Origin: an uncultured Prevotella sp.
GTDB taxonomy: Bacteria; Bacteroidota; Bacteroidia; Bacteroidales; Bacteroidaceae
Direction of reading: 5' to 3'
Assembly: GCA_905234265.1 (NCBI GenBank)
Contig: CAJOHJ010000005.1
Location: 1-64,000 of the forward strand
Length of the DNA stretch: 64,000 nucleotides
Shown here: positions 17,105 through 25,942 of the stretch, piece by piece
Position numbering within the stretch: the stretch's first letter is position 1
Layout of the letters: each line of letters opens with the position of its first letter
Notes under the pieces: model-generated
Told to the model about the DNA's origin: nothing
What the model saw: only the letters and a program-made list of their open reading frames with translations
Database searches by the model: none
Position numbers and translations under genes: made by a program

Positions 17105-17854
17105 TTAGTCTCGTTTAGTTATTCTTACAATCTGAATGCTTACCTCGTAGAGAAGATATATCGGCAGTGCCACTGCGAAGAGCGTAAACACGTCGGTAGT
17201 CGGTGTGATGACAGCCGAGACTACGAGGATAGCCACTATGGCATGGCGGCGGAACTGGCTCATCATGTCGCTGCTGATAAGGCCCATCCGGCCCATCAGG
17301 GCGCACACCACAGGTAGCTCGAAGACTACGCCCATCACCAGGCTCATGCCCAGCAGCGTGTCGATGTACGACTGCAGGGTCAGCATGTTTGCCACGTCGG
17401 GACTCACCTGATAAGTGCCGAGGAAGCGCACTGTCAGCGGGAACACCACGAAGTAGTTGACCGCCGTCCCCAAGAGGAACATCACGTATGCCGCGCCGAC
17501 AATCCAAACGGCATAGTGCCGCTCGTTGCTGTATAGTCCCGGCGACACGAAGCGGAACAGCTCGTAGAGGATGTATGGCGATGCCAGCAGCAGCCCGGCG
17601 AACAGAGCCGTCCGCATGTGTACCATGAACTGTTCCGTCAGGCCAGTGTTCATCAGACTGATGCTGAACGGCTCCACGCCCAGCAGCCTGTAGCTTACGA
17701 AGCCGCTGCTCCGCGGTGCCAGCACAATGCTGAACAGCTCGTCTTTCATGATAAAGGCCACGACGGCAATCAGCACGACGGCAACCGCCATGCGTACCAG
17801 AGTCCATCGCAGCACGTCCAGATGGTCCCAGAATGTCAATTCATTGCTTCCCAC
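17105..17854 (-). CDS. tatC: TatC, Sec-independent translocase core subunit
   Basis: 249 aa from a GTG at 17854. The N-terminus [18 protein letters not shown] has the TatC FxDHLxxLR motif that contacts the twin-arginine signal. About six membrane helices follow, including [23 protein letters not shown] with the conserved Glu-F/W-F-SPGL region. TatC with TatA exports folded cofactor-containing proteins. It overlaps tatA by 14 bp and is followed by the polyferredoxin gene and a Tat-signal reductase, so the translocase is encoded beside likely clients. Confidence 0.95.
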   Translation of the reverse strand: MGSNELTFWDHLDVLRWTLVRMAVAVVLIAVVAFIMKDELFSIVLAPRSSGFVSYRLLGVEPFSISLMNTGLTEQFMVHMRTALFAGLLLASPYILYELFRFVSPGLYSNERHYAVWIVGAAYVMFLLGTAVNYFVVFPLTVRFLGTYQVSPDVANMLTLQSYIDTLLGMSLVMGVVFELPVVCALMGRMGLISSDMMSQFRRHAIVAILVVSAVITPTTDVFTLFAVALPIYLLYEVSIQIVRITKRD

Positions 17855-17999
17855 CTTCGTCTTCTTCCTTCATGCCGTCTTTGAAGCTTTTCACGCCCTT
17901 GCCAAGTCCTTTCATCAGCTCGGGAATCTTCTTGCCTCCAAACAGCAGCAGCACGATGAGGGCAATGACGAGTACTTCCTGCATTCCTAATCCAAACAT
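17841..17999 (-). CDS. tatA: TatA/TatE-type translocase subunit
   Basis: 52 aa, found by reading the minus strand from ATG 17999 to TGA at 17841-17843. The start [20 protein letters not shown] is a single membrane helix. It is followed by the [14 protein letters not shown] hinge and amphipathic helix that define TatA, then an acidic tail (KEEDEGG). TatA monomers assemble into the size-adjusting pore engaged by TatC. It is the first gene of the Tat cluster; no separate TatB is visible, as in many Bacteroidetes. Confidence 0.95.
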   Translation of the reverse strand: MFGLGMQEVLVIALIVLLLFGGKKIPELMKGLGKGVKSFKDGMKEEDEGGKQ

Positions 18000-18061
18000 A
18001 TTATTATATATATAATTACAATAAATTTCTCATTCTCTCATTCTCTCAATTTCTCATTTCC

Positions 18062-18889
18062 TCATTCTCTCATTTTCTCATTGCTCAGTGCAGCGCCGAT
18101 GGCCGTGCAGAACTCAGAGTATTTGGGAATGTGGAAATGCACTCCGTAGAGCCTTTCCAGCATAGGGTATATCTCCTTGCACTGCGGCAGCAGCGTAAGG
18201 TTGCCGATAAGCACGAAGTCTTTTATTCCGGAGTTCAGCGACGACAGGATTGCCGCCGAGCCAATGGTCTGCAGCACCATGACGATGATGCCCAGTGCAA
18301 GGTCTTCCTTCGGCGCATCGTACTGTGCCTTTGAGAACAGCGACGCCGTGGCGTCCATTGGCAGCCCTGGCAGCGGGTGCGTAGAGATGTCGCCTATGAG
18401 CAGGTTCACGTTGCGAATGTCACCCTGCATAGCCAGGCTCTGTATCTGCTTCCAGTCGCGCGTGTTCAGCATTACCCTCGACAATCCCTGCAGTGTACCT
18501 CCGCCGATGCCGATGCCTCCGATGTGGCGAATGTCGTCGCCACAGCATTGAACGAAACTGGTGCCGGTACCCATCGATACCACGATGGCCTTTGTCAGTC
18601 CGCTCTCAAAGCGCGCTCCCAGTCCGTCGGCAATGAATTCGTCGACTTTCTTTGTCGGCACTCCAAAGAGCGGTTTGTCGACGTACGCCGAGCCGACGCC
18701 AGTTAGTATTACCTGCTCAACGTCGCCCAGAGCTATCTGTCCTTCGTGCAGGTATTTTCCGAAGGCTCCATAGAGCGATGCCACCTGGTCGGCAGCCGTA
18801 GTGCGTATTGGGGACAACACGCGGCCGTCGCGCAGACCGACGATTTTCGTTGTCGATATGCCGACGTCAATTCCAATGATTATTCCCAT
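18062..18889 (-). CDS. coaW: Type II pantothenate kinase (CoaW-like)
   Basis: 275 aa from ATG 18889 (MGIIIGIDVGISTTKIVGL). The frame is open to 19081, but a perfect promoter lies between, so the longer start is rejected. It has the ASKHA phosphate-1 motif (GIDVGISTTK), VVSMGTGTSFVQ (phosphate 2), GGIGIGGGTLQGLS (substrate loop, typical of PanK II) and VLIGNLT near the adenosine motif. It phosphorylates pantothenate in the first step of CoA synthesis; PanK II enzymes are usually less feedback-inhibited by CoA. The last residues (SNEKMRE) are encoded by CTCATTC-like heptads that continue into the gap (18029-18085). Confidence 0.88.
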   Translation of the reverse strand: MGIIIGIDVGISTTKIVGLRDGRVLSPIRTTAADQVASLYGAFGKYLHEGQIALGDVEQVILTGVGSAYVDKPLFGVPTKKVDEFIADGLGARFESGLTKAIVVSMGTGTSFVQCCGDDIRHIGGIGIGGGTLQGLSRVMLNTRDWKQIQSLAMQGDIRNVNLLIGDISTHPLPGLPMDATASLFSKAQYDAPKEDLALGIIVMVLQTIGSAAILSSLNSGIKDFVLIGNLTLLPQCKEIYPMLERLYGVHFHIPKYSEFCTAIGAALSNEKMRE

Positions 18890-18921
18890 TGTCTTTAGTG
18901 AAACGATAAGTGTTTCGCCTG

Positions 18922-18952
18922 CAAAGTTACTGAAAAACGAGGGCAGAACAAA
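18922..18952 (-). promoter_or_regulatory. Promoter of coaW
   Basis: On the minus strand TTTG (18952-18949), 19 bases, then TAACTTTG (18929-18922): an exact fit to the Bacteroidetes TTTG-N19-TAnnTTTG promoter. The -7 box ends 32 bases before the ATG at 18889. This is the best promoter in the window. Confidence 0.85.
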
Positions 18953-19157
18953 AAGAACTCGTTCTTTTTTTCTGCCGAGTGCCAGTAACTTCGCGAATTT
19001 TTTCGCAGTGTGTTTGGTGTTTTCAATGCAATATCCATGAAAAGCCTGTGGCTTATTATCAAAGAAACTGATTACACCCAAAGTTTATACCGCTGTCTTC
19101 CTGTATGTTGCAAGCAATGCCGGTCTCACCCAAGCCAACACCCACACGTACTGATTA

Positions 19158-19243
19158 TCGCGCAGAGCCGCAGAGTACACAGAGGAAGATGCCAAGTGCC
19201 TACGAACTGCCATAAACTTTGTGGACTCTGCGGCTCTGCGCGA
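19158..19243. repeat. Inverted repeat, 19-bp perfect arms (GCAGAG heptad type)
   Basis: Arms 19158-19176 and 19225-19243 are perfect reverse complements (TCGCGCAGAGCCGCAGAGT and its partner) around a 48-base loop, with imperfect extension (ACACAGAGG against CCACAAAGT). The arm is itself built of GCAGAGC-like heptads, a type of noncoding repeat seen in many bacterial phyla. It is part of a 750-base gap (18890-19640) without an intact gene. Confidence 0.8.
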
Positions 19244-19270
19244 GACAGAAAAACTTTGTGAAAACCTAAG

Positions 19271-19375
19271 TCAATGACTTACGAAATTATCTCAATGACT
19301 TACGAAATTATCTCAATGACTTACGAAATTATCTCAATGACTTACGAAATTATCTCAATGACTTATGGAATTATC
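19271..19375. repeat. 21-bp tandem repeat family, cluster B (five units)
   Basis: Five consecutive 21-base units at 19271, 19292, 19313, 19334 and 19355. The first four are identical; the last has two changes. Read on the minus strand each unit is GAGATAATTTCGTAA preceded or followed by GTCATT, so the cluster is in the opposite orientation to most copies in clusters A and D. Confidence 0.95.
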
Positions 19376-19383
19376 TCAGCATG

Positions 19384-19500
19384 TTATTTCAGAGGTGAGA
19401 GATAAGGTGTAAGGGGTGCGTCGGGTGAGTCTTTCTGCTCGTCGCTCATCTTTGTGTAGAGTCCGCAGCCCTTGGCTATTATCGCATCGTTTAACTCATT
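19384..19500 (-). pseudogene. Possible frameshifted small ORF (about 38 codons)
   Basis: On the minus strand a -7 box (TATATTTG) at 19517-19510 is followed by ATG at 19500, but that frame stops after two codons (ATGAGTTAA). One frame over, the sequence reads NDAIIAKGCGLYTKMSDEQK, then SPDAPLTPYLSPLK and a stop at 19384-19386. One base inserted after the ATG would give a continuous small protein. The last codons are made of CTTATCT/CTCACCT heptads. I do not recognise the peptide. It may be a decayed gene start left by deletion, or chance. Confidence 0.35.
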
Positions 19501-19509
19501 TACGGCTGC

Positions 19510-19517
19510 AAATATAC
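19510..19517 (-). promoter_or_regulatory. -7 box ahead of the small frameshifted ORF
   Basis: TATATTTG on the minus strand, nine bases before the ATG at 19500. Its only downstream target is the broken ORF. Confidence 0.4.
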
Positions 19518-19573
19518 TGAATAACGAGTGAAATGAAAAAGAAAAGCAAACTTTTCTTTACTGCAAAACAAAA

Positions 19574-19602
19574 CGCCCGGCAATCGCAGTGATTGTCGGG
19601 CG
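19574..19602 (-). terminator. Terminator of the outer-membrane barrel gene
   Basis: A 12-bp stem (CGCCCGGCAATC, loop GCAGT, GATTGTCGGGCG, with one G-T pair) 39 bases beyond the stop of the gene at 19641. On the minus strand it is followed by TTTTGTTTTG. Confidence 0.85.
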
Positions 19603-19640
19603 GAATGTTTTTATTTTAACTTTTAATGCTTTCTTCTGTA

Positions 19641-20246
19641 TTAGAAGTTGTAGTAAACACCGAAGCGGAGTGAACCAGAGGTGAAGCCGCCAGTGCCGAG
19701 GCCGAGGTTGATGCTTGACGGAGCGTCGGGAGCGCCAGCAACGTCAGCAACAGCCTCCTTGTGGTAACCGAATGTGAACACGTCCTCCAGCTTGGCAACG
19801 ATGCTCCACTTGTCGCTTACGTTGAAAGCAACACCAGGAGTTACGAACAGGCCGAGCTTAGTATCAGCCTTCATGCCTTCTGCAGAAGAAGTAGCGAATT
19901 CCAGACCGCCATCAACGAAGATGTTAGCCTTGCCCCACTGCAGAGCCTGATAGCGAACGTAAGGCTTGATTCCGAAGTCGGTAGTCGTAGACTTTGTAGA
20001 ACCAACACCAGTTACCTCAGTCTTGTTGCTTGTTGTGCCGAAGCTAAGCTCAAGGCCAATGCCGAGCTGGTCGTTAAGAGCCATACCAAACTCAGGGTTG
20101 ATAGAGAAATTGGTTTTTGTTGTCTCTGTGTTTGCAACGGTCTTGTCAGTGCGTGTGCCGAAACCGAGGTTACCACCTACATAGTACTGAGCATTCATTG
20201 TTGTAGCCATAGCAACAGCTACGAGAGTCATAAGAACTTTTTTCAT
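19641..20246 (-). CDS. Outer-membrane beta-barrel (porin-like) protein
   Basis: 201 aa. Signal peptide MKKVLMTLVAVAMATTMNAQ. The mature chain (YYVGGNLGFGTRTDK, FSINPEFGMALNDQLGIGLE, DFGIKPYVRYQAL) is a small 8- to 10-strand barrel of the OmpX/porin-like type, ending SLRFGVYYNF with the C-terminal Phe of outer-membrane barrels. Codon use is biased to a few codons (Gly GGT/GGC, Val GTA/GTT, Lys AAG), hinting at high expression. It has its own -7 box and terminator. Function beyond membrane structure is unknown. Confidence 0.85.
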   Translation of the reverse strand: MKKVLMTLVAVAMATTMNAQYYVGGNLGFGTRTDKTVANTETTKTNFSINPEFGMALNDQLGIGLELSFGTTSNKTEVTGVGSTKSTTTDFGIKPYVRYQALQWGKANIFVDGGLEFATSSAEGMKADTKLGLFVTPGVAFNVSDKWSIVAKLEDVFTFGYHKEAVADVAGAPDAPSSINLGLGTGGFTSGSLRFGVYYNF

Positions 20247-20324
20247 TTTTTTTATTTTTTAATGTTAAACATTAGCAGTCTGCATTTTCTAAAAAAACGT
20301 TCTGCTGTTATCCTTAAGTCGATG

Positions 20325-20332
20325 CAAAGGTA
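20325..20332 (-). promoter_or_regulatory. -7 box of the barrel gene
   Basis: TACCTTTG on the minus strand, 78 bases before the ATG at 20246, implying a 5' leader of about 70 bases. No clean -33 TTTG. Confidence 0.55.
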
Positions 20333-20411
20333 TGAACTAAACTGATACGTTGTTCTCTTTTCTTTACGTTTTTATGATTTTTTCACAAAAACTTGATTAA
20401 TATCATGTTTT

Positions 20412-21749
20412 TCACAATTTTTTGAAATAAAAATACACTGTTTGCGCACACCCTCGCATAAAAAGGAATATCAGCATTGCTGCCCAGAGGCCGTGATTGG
20501 CATAGGCAGGCATCAGACAGAATGTGGCAGCAAAGAAGCATGCGGCAGCCACCGACGTTGCCAGCAGCATGCCTCCGGTGGCGGTGATGCCTATGAACAC
20601 TCCGTCCCACACGAATGCGGCAATGCCGGCAAGAGGCACCAGACAGGCCCACGGCAGATAGTCTCTGGCGGCCGTGGCTACCAGATGGTCGTTGGTGAGC
20701 ATGTGAAGCACCGGTGTGCCTCCATATATATATAATAATGTGAAGAGTGTTGTCACTCCGGCTCCCCACACGAACAGCCTGCCGATGACCCTGCGCAGTG
20801 TCACCCTGTCGCCGGCTCCGAGGTAGCGTCCGCAGAGCGCCTCTCCGGCATAGGCAAATCCGTCGGTGAAGTAGGAGAAGAGCAGGTATAGCTGCATCAG
20901 CAGTGCATTGACGGCCAAGATGGTAGCCCCTTGGCGTGCGCCTGCAGCGGTGAAGAATAGGTTGACGCCCACGAGGAACAGCGTGCGCACGAAGATGTCA
21001 CGGTTGACGCTGAGGAATGGGCGCAGCTCGCCGATGGTAGGGACTGCCCAGTGAAAGGGCAGTGTGCTGAACCTGCTGCGCAGCAACAGCAGTGCCACCA
21101 GCAGTCCGCCGTATTGTGCAATGACCGTTCCTGCGGCCACACCCTCTATTTTCCAGCCCAGCGCGTAGACCAGCACGAGCGATGCCACGATGTTGACGAT
21201 GTTCTGCATGATGCTCACCGTCATGGGCAGTCTGGTGTTCTGCATGCCTATGAACCATCCCGTCAGCGAGAACAGTGCCAGCGAGGCAGGCGCTCCCCAG
21301 ACGACGATGTTGAAGTATTGCCTGGCCAGCGGCATCACCTCTGCCGACGGCTGTATGACGGCCAGCATCAGCATGCACAGCGGCCGTTGCAGGACAATCA
21401 TCACCGCCGCCACGCCTATGGCTACATACAGCGACCGCACCAGCAGGCGCGTGGCTTCGGCAGTGTTGCCTGCGCCGTAGGCCTGCGCCGTCAGTCCGCT
21501 GGTACCCATGCGCAGAAATCCGAACACCCAGTAGACGAGGTTGAATATCATCGCCCCCACGGCCACGGCGCCGATGTAGGCCGCCGCTCCCATGTGTCCC
21601 ACGATGGCAGTGTCTATCAGTCCCAGCAGCGGCACGGTGATGTTGGTGATGATTGCCGGCAGTGCTATGCCGAGTATCTGGCGGTCTATCTTTTTCACCT
21701 TATTGGGTTTTCTTGTGTCGACGTCAGTGTCAATAGTTTTCGGGCTCAA
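20412..21749 (-). CDS. MATE family multidrug/sodium efflux transporter
   Basis: 445 aa, about 12 membrane helices in two similar halves. IDRQILGIALPAIITNITVPLLGLIDTAIVGHMG is the first MATE helix pair, with P and D/T-A-x-V-G conserved. FGFLRMGTSGLTAQAYGAGN matches the family's G-x-S-x-x-x-Q-x-x-G-A-x-x motif. Such carriers export cationic drugs or metabolites in exchange for Na+ or H+; this DinF-like type is frequent in Bacteroidales. The start overlaps the stop of the upstream PorE-like gene by 4 bp, so the pair is co-transcribed. Confidence 0.92.
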   Translation of the reverse strand: MSPKTIDTDVDTRKPNKVKKIDRQILGIALPAIITNITVPLLGLIDTAIVGHMGAAAYIGAVAVGAMIFNLVYWVFGFLRMGTSGLTAQAYGAGNTAEATRLLVRSLYVAIGVAAVMIVLQRPLCMLMLAVIQPSAEVMPLARQYFNIVVWGAPASLALFSLTGWFIGMQNTRLPMTVSIMQNIVNIVASLVLVYALGWKIEGVAAGTVIAQYGGLLVALLLLRSRFSTLPFHWAVPTIGELRPFLSVNRDIFVRTLFLVGVNLFFTAAGARQGATILAVNALLMQLYLLFSYFTDGFAYAGEALCGRYLGAGDRVTLRRVIGRLFVWGAGVTTLFTLLYIYGGTPVLHMLTNDHLVATAARDYLPWACLVPLAGIAAFVWDGVFIGITATGGMLLATSVAAACFFAATFCLMPAYANHGLWAAMLIFLFMRGCAQTVYFYFKKL

Positions 21750-23785
21750 TCGTCTTCGGCCTCACCCTTGCGTGTGTTGGAGAGGCCGTAAGTCGTGCGT
21801 AGTACGATGAATTCCGTGCGGCGGTTCAGCTGGTTGCACTGCTCTTGCTGCTCTTCGTTGAGGTTTTTGATGAATTCTTCAGTCAGCACGTCGCCCTCCT
21901 TTAGGAAGGGATATTTCTCTGTGAGTTTCCGCCTTACGGTCTTCGGTTTCTCCTTGCCGTAGCCCACAGGCGACAGTCGGTCAGCCTCGATGCCGTGTTC
22001 CGTGAGGTATGCCACCACGGCCTCTGCACGCTGCTGCGAGAGCCGTTTGTTGTATTCGGCAGGGCCTTTGTAGTCGCAGTGGGCCGACAGCTCGATGGTG
22101 ACGTTGGGATTTTCCTTGAGCAGTTCTGCAAGGCGGTCCAGCGCCTCCGTGCTTTCAGAGCGCAGCGTGGCACGGTTGAAGTCGAAGAAGATGTTGTCGA
22201 TCATCACCGGGGCAGTGATGCTGGCCAGTGGGAATTGCAGCACATACTCCTCCGACTGTTCCACGGAGTCCACGCGCAGAGCCTCCTGATGGTTCAGGTA
22301 GCCCTTGCAAGTACCCAGCATGATGTATTCCACTCCCGGCTTTATCTCCTGCGTGAACGAGCCGTCGCCTTTCACGCTCAGCTTAAGGTTTGTGCCGTCG
22401 TTGCCTATTATGTAGACTTGTGCAGTAGGCAGTTCGTAACCGTCTTGCTCGTAGATCCATCCTTTTACGGTCTGGATAATCTCGGGTTTCTCAAACGAGT
22501 AGATGTGGTCCCATCCCTTTCCGTCGCCTCGGTTGCTGCTGAAGAAGCCTCTGTTGTGCAGGCCGTCGAAAGTCATGCCGAAGTCGTCGCCCTGTGAGTT
22601 CAGGGGGTAGCCGGGATGGTGTATTAGTCCTTCATTTTCGACATAGAAAATGTCCAGTCCGCCCAAGCCGGGATGGCCGTCGGAAGAGAAGTAGAAATCT
22701 CCGTTGGGGCGGAACGCCGGGAACAGCTCGTCGCCGGCCGTGTTCACTGGTGCGCCAAGGTTCTCCACGCCGCCCAGCGCGCCGTTGTCGGTCAGGCGGA
22801 CTCGCCAGATGTCGTAGCCGCCCATGCCGCCGGGCATGTTGCTGGCAAAGTAGAGCCACTGTCCGTCGGGGCTTATGGCCGGGTGAGCCAGTGCCGACAG
22901 CGTGTCGCGGATGATGGTCAGCTCGGTGGCCTTCGACCAGGCGGCGTCCTGTCGCTGGCTGGTGGCTATTGTTGCATAGCGCGGATAGTCGGGGTCGGTC
23001 TTGCAGACGGTGAGGTACATGGTGCGCCCGTCGGGAGAGAACGAGCAGGCACCCTCGTCGCCCTCGCTGTTCAGCTCGCTGTCGATGACCTCCGGCCGCT
23101 GCCACTTGCCCTTGTCGTCCTTCTGTGCCATGAAGATGTCGCCGTTCTTGGTGCCGGTGATGCCGCTGTATTCGTCGCCCTTAGCCTGGTTGCGCGTGCT
23201 GGTGAAGAACAGCTGGTCGCCGCTCTCGCCGCTGAGCATTGGCGAATAGTCGGCGCGGCGCGAGTTGAACATAGCCTCGCGCTTCACGATGTATGTCGAG
23301 CCGTCCTGCTTCCACTGCGGCGCCTTCTGTGCTGCTTCCAGTCCGGTGCGTGCCAGCTCGCTGTCAGGCATGCTGTCGAGTGCTGCCTGGAAGTGGCGTG
23401 CCGCCTCCTTGTAGCTGCCGGTTTTCATCAGCTGCTGTGCGAGATGCAGATGCGTCAGCGAGTCTCCCTGCTGGTAGCGCAGCGCATTGTTGTAGGCGGC
23501 GATGGCCTTCTGGGCGTAGTTGATGCGTCGGTAGCATTCGGCCATCTTCAGGGCGCGCTGTCCGCGTGCCGGACGGTCCTTGGCCGACGTCTGCGAGTAT
23601 GCCTTGCGGTATTGCGCCGCCGCATCATAGTATTCGCCGAGAGCGTAGAACTTGTCGCCCTTCTTCATGGCCTGTTCGGCTCCGCAGCCAGTCAGCAGCA
23701 GGCAGGCCAGCAGCCAGCAGCAAGCGCCCGGCAGCCTTTTGGAGCCTGCCGTCGGCCATGTGAAACCTTTGAGTGTCTGTCTCAT
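21746..23785 (-). CDS. porE: OmpA-family lipoprotein with TPR, beta-propeller and CRD domains (PorE-like)
   Basis: 679 aa. A lipoprotein signal ends LLTGC near residue 34. Residues ~40-150 are TPR-like (ALGEYYDAAAQYRKAY, AIAAYNNALRY). Residues ~170-420 hold PD40/WD40-type blades (FFTSTRN, CSFSPDGRTMYLT, AISPDGQWLYFAS, AFRPNGDFYFSS). Residues ~430-520 resemble a carboxypeptidase regulatory fold. The C-terminal ~130 residues are OmpA-like (IFFDFNRATLRSESTEALDR, then SAHCDYKGP and LSQQRAEAVVAYL) and should bind peptidoglycan. The domain order matches PorE (PG1058), a T9SS component of Porphyromonas. Other Bacteroidetes OmpA lipoproteins share it, so the symbol is tentative. Confidence 0.75.
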   Translation of the reverse strand: MRQTLKGFTWPTAGSKRLPGACCWLLACLLLTGCGAEQAMKKGDKFYALGEYYDAAAQYRKAYSQTSAKDRPARGQRALKMAECYRRINYAQKAIAAYNNALRYQQGDSLTHLHLAQQLMKTGSYKEAARHFQAALDSMPDSELARTGLEAAQKAPQWKQDGSTYIVKREAMFNSRRADYSPMLSGESGDQLFFTSTRNQAKGDEYSGITGTKNGDIFMAQKDDKGKWQRPEVIDSELNSEGDEGACSFSPDGRTMYLTVCKTDPDYPRYATIATSQRQDAAWSKATELTIIRDTLSALAHPAISPDGQWLYFASNMPGGMGGYDIWRVRLTDNGALGGVENLGAPVNTAGDELFPAFRPNGDFYFSSDGHPGLGGLDIFYVENEGLIHHPGYPLNSQGDDFGMTFDGLHNRGFFSSNRGDGKGWDHIYSFEKPEIIQTVKGWIYEQDGYELPTAQVYIIGNDGTNLKLSVKGDGSFTQEIKPGVEYIMLGTCKGYLNHQEALRVDSVEQSEEYVLQFPLASITAPVMIDNIFFDFNRATLRSESTEALDRLAELLKENPNVTIELSAHCDYKGPAEYNKRLSQQRAEAVVAYLTEHGIEADRLSPVGYGKEKPKTVRRKLTEKYPFLKEGDVLTEEFIKNLNEEQQEQCNQLNRRTEFIVLRTTYGLSNTRKGEAEDD

Positions 23786-23798
23786 AGCTTAAAGAAAA

Positions 23799-23832
23799 CG
23801 GAGTACAGACCTCGTTTATTGTCTGTACTCCG
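23799..23832 (-). terminator. Terminator after GH127
   Basis: A perfect 12-bp stem CGGAGTACAGAC / GTCTGTACTCCG with a 10-base loop, followed on the minus strand by TTTTCTTT. It separates GH127 from the PorE-like gene. Confidence 0.88.
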
Positions 23833-23857
23833 CAGCTTTTTTTACCGTGCCGTCCTT

Positions 23858-25942
23858 TCAGCGCGACAGCGGCAGCCAGAGCGACATGTCCTGAATGCCG
23901 CGGTTGTCCCACGCGTAATATGGTATCAGGCGGATGCGCACTTTCTGCCTTGCTGCCGGGCGCAGCTCACGGTAGAGCGTCTGGTTGTTCCACTGCTCGC
24001 TGTTCACCAGCAGGGCGTCGCCCTCCAGTGCAGTCATTTCGTGGCCTTCCATGGTTATCGTCGTCTCCCTGAGGCTGATGTCGGCAGGAATGGCGATGTC
24101 GTTTATACTCACGCTGCCCTTGGCGCCCTGTGGCTGCTGGATGTCAGCGCCTTCCAGACAGTAGACGATGGGTCCGCGCATCACGGCCACCTGGTTCTTG
24201 GCCTCTTCCACCAGAGGGTTGGCCTCGATGAGGCGTGGGCGCATGTCGAGGGTCAGCTCTATGGTGTCGCCCTTCTTCCATTTGCGCGGTGCGCGCAGTG
24301 CGTCGGCTGTGATGCTCTCGCCGTTAAGCCTTAGCTGGGCATTGCTGCTCCAGCCGGGGATGTGCATGCGGATGCTGGCCAGGCGCTTGGCCTTCTTCAC
24401 CACCAGCCTGATGTTGCCGTCCCATGGATAGTTGGTTGTCTGCTCCACCTCAATGTCCTTCGTGACAAGCGCATTCTGGCCGTAGAGGTTCACCCACAGC
24501 GTGTCCTTGCTGATGCAGTAGGCATATTCCTGCGCTTCGCAGAGAGTGCGCAGCGTGTTCGGCGGGCAGCAGAAGCACGAAATGTAGCGCTGTCGGTGCT
24601 TCGGCCATCGCATGGTGTATGGAAACTCCTTTGTGCGGCGCAGAGCCTCGGTGTAGAAGAAGTCGCGGCCGTCCAATGAAATGCCTGAGAGTATTCCGTT
24701 GTAGAGTTCGTTCTCAATGTTGTCGATATACTTTCCCTCACCGGTTGTCTGGAACATCCGCCATGAGAAGAGCATCATGCCTATCTGTGCGCAGATTTCG
24801 TTATGGGCAGCCTCCTGCGGCAGTTGGAACTGCCGGCCGTAGGCTTGGTGTATCTGCTGTATGCTTGGCTGGTTGTAGGTGGTGCCGTCGGGTGACACCC
24901 CGTCGTAGAGAGCTCCGCAGCCGCCCATGATGTATATCTTGTGTTGCACAATGTCGTCCCAGATGGCGCTGAGGTTGCGCATAAGCTGCTCTTCGCCAGT
25001 CTCGGCATAGAGGTCGGCGACGCCGGCATAGAGATAGTTGGCGCGTACGGCGTGTCCCATGGCCTCATACTGGTCGCGGAACTTGTGGCGGTCCTGGTTG
25101 TGGTCTTCGCCATTGGTGACGCTGTCGCGGATGGCAATGAGTCCCTTTGCCAGCGTCAGGTAGCGCTGGTCGCCAGTCTCGCGGTACATCTCGGCGGCTC
25201 CCATGTAGTGGCTTGGGCAGATGGCGTTGCGCGACAGCTCTGCGGCGTCGTTCGTCAGGAAGTTGTATAGGAAGTCGGCAGCTTTCTTGCTGCAGTCGAA
25301 CAGCGTCGTCTTGCCTGTTGCGCGCTTGTGTATGATGCCTGCCGTAATCAGGTGGCCGAGATTATAGGTTTCGAAGTTCAGTCTCGAAGCAAAGGCATGT
25401 TTCTGGTCTTTGCCAATCTCAATGCCGGCGTCGTTTTCAGCGTTGGCATGCGAGTCAATGCCGGCGTTGCGCTCGGCAATGACCACCGGCGTGTGGATAT
25501 ATCCGTCGGCGCGCTGTGCCAGTGCCACTTGCGCGATGAACTTGTCCATCAGCGCGTCGATTTTCGGGTCTTTGGTCACCGCATATACGGCTGCGCAGGC
25601 TTCAAGCCACTTGTACATGTCGCCGTCGTGGAACGGTGGGCCGTGGTGCTTGCCCTTCACGGTGCCGGCAGCCACTTCGAAGTTGCGGAAGCCGTGACTG
25701 CCGTGGCTGCCGTTGGCGTCGAGCGTCTCGTATGGCGTGTTCCACGTGTCCCACATCGACCAGATGCCGGTGCCTGCCAGCATTTCGAAGCGGTTTCCCC
25801 AGAAGCCGCCGGTCCAGTGTGTCGAGCCTAACGGCGGGCTTTGCATGGTGGCCTCCTTGCTGTGGCTCATGTCTGTCAGTCCCTGTGCCAAGGCTGCCAT
25901 GGTGCTACTCAGCAGAAAGAGTGTCAGTAGTGTCTTTTTCAT
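23858..25942 (-). CDS. Glycoside hydrolase family 127 (beta-L-arabinofuranosidase-like)
   Basis: 694 aa from ATG 25942 ([20 protein letters not shown], a clear signal peptide). The frame stays open to 26047 only because it runs through the repeat tail of lolD. Family marks are [10 protein letters not shown] near the N-terminus, [18 protein letters not shown] and [12 protein letters not shown], then the paired cysteines in [13 protein letters not shown]. In characterised GH127 enzymes this pair helps bind zinc, and one cysteine is the nucleophile. It should release L-arabinofuranose (or a related sugar) from plant or glycoprotein glycans in the periplasm. It is a lone hydrolase without SusC/D genes nearby. 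It overlaps lolD by 38 bp. Confidence 0.9.
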   Translation of the reverse strand: MKKTLLTLFLLSSTMAALAQGLTDMSHSKEATMQSPPLGSTHWTGGFWGNRFEMLAGTGIWSMWDTWNTPYETLDANGSHGSHGFRNFEVAAGTVKGKHHGPPFHDGDMYKWLEACAAVYAVTKDPKIDALMDKFIAQVALAQRADGYIHTPVVIAERNAGIDSHANAENDAGIEIGKDQKHAFASRLNFETYNLGHLITAGIIHKRATGKTTLFDCSKKAADFLYNFLTNDAAELSRNAICPSHYMGAAEMYRETGDQRYLTLAKGLIAIRDSVTNGEDHNQDRHKFRDQYEAMGHAVRANYLYAGVADLYAETGEEQLMRNLSAIWDDIVQHKIYIMGGCGALYDGVSPDGTTYNQPSIQQIHQAYGRQFQLPQEAAHNEICAQIGMMLFSWRMFQTTGEGKYIDNIENELYNGILSGISLDGRDFFYTEALRRTKEFPYTMRWPKHRQRYISCFCCPPNTLRTLCEAQEYAYCISKDTLWVNLYGQNALVTKDIEVEQTTNYPWDGNIRLVVKKAKRLASIRMHIPGWSSNAQLRLNGESITADALRAPRKWKKGDTIELTLDMRPRLIEANPLVEEAKNQVAVMRGPIVYCLEGADIQQPQGAKGSVSINDIAIPADISLRETTITMEGHEMTALEGDALLVNSEQWNNQTLYRELRPAARQKVRIRLIPYYAWDNRGIQDMSLWLPLSR

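Noticed and set aside
18890..19081. Upstream extension of the pantothenate kinase frame to 19081
   Set aside because: A perfect TTTG-N19-TAACTTTG promoter lies inside it and the conserved protein starts at MGIIIGID (18889).
19271..19375. CRISPR array interpretation of the five 21-bp units
   Set aside because: Units are directly adjacent with no unique spacers, and no cas genes are present.
22673..24334. 553-codon plus-strand ORF opposite the PorE-like and GH127 genes
   Set aside because: It spans two well-supported minus-strand genes and a terminator and has shadow-like composition.
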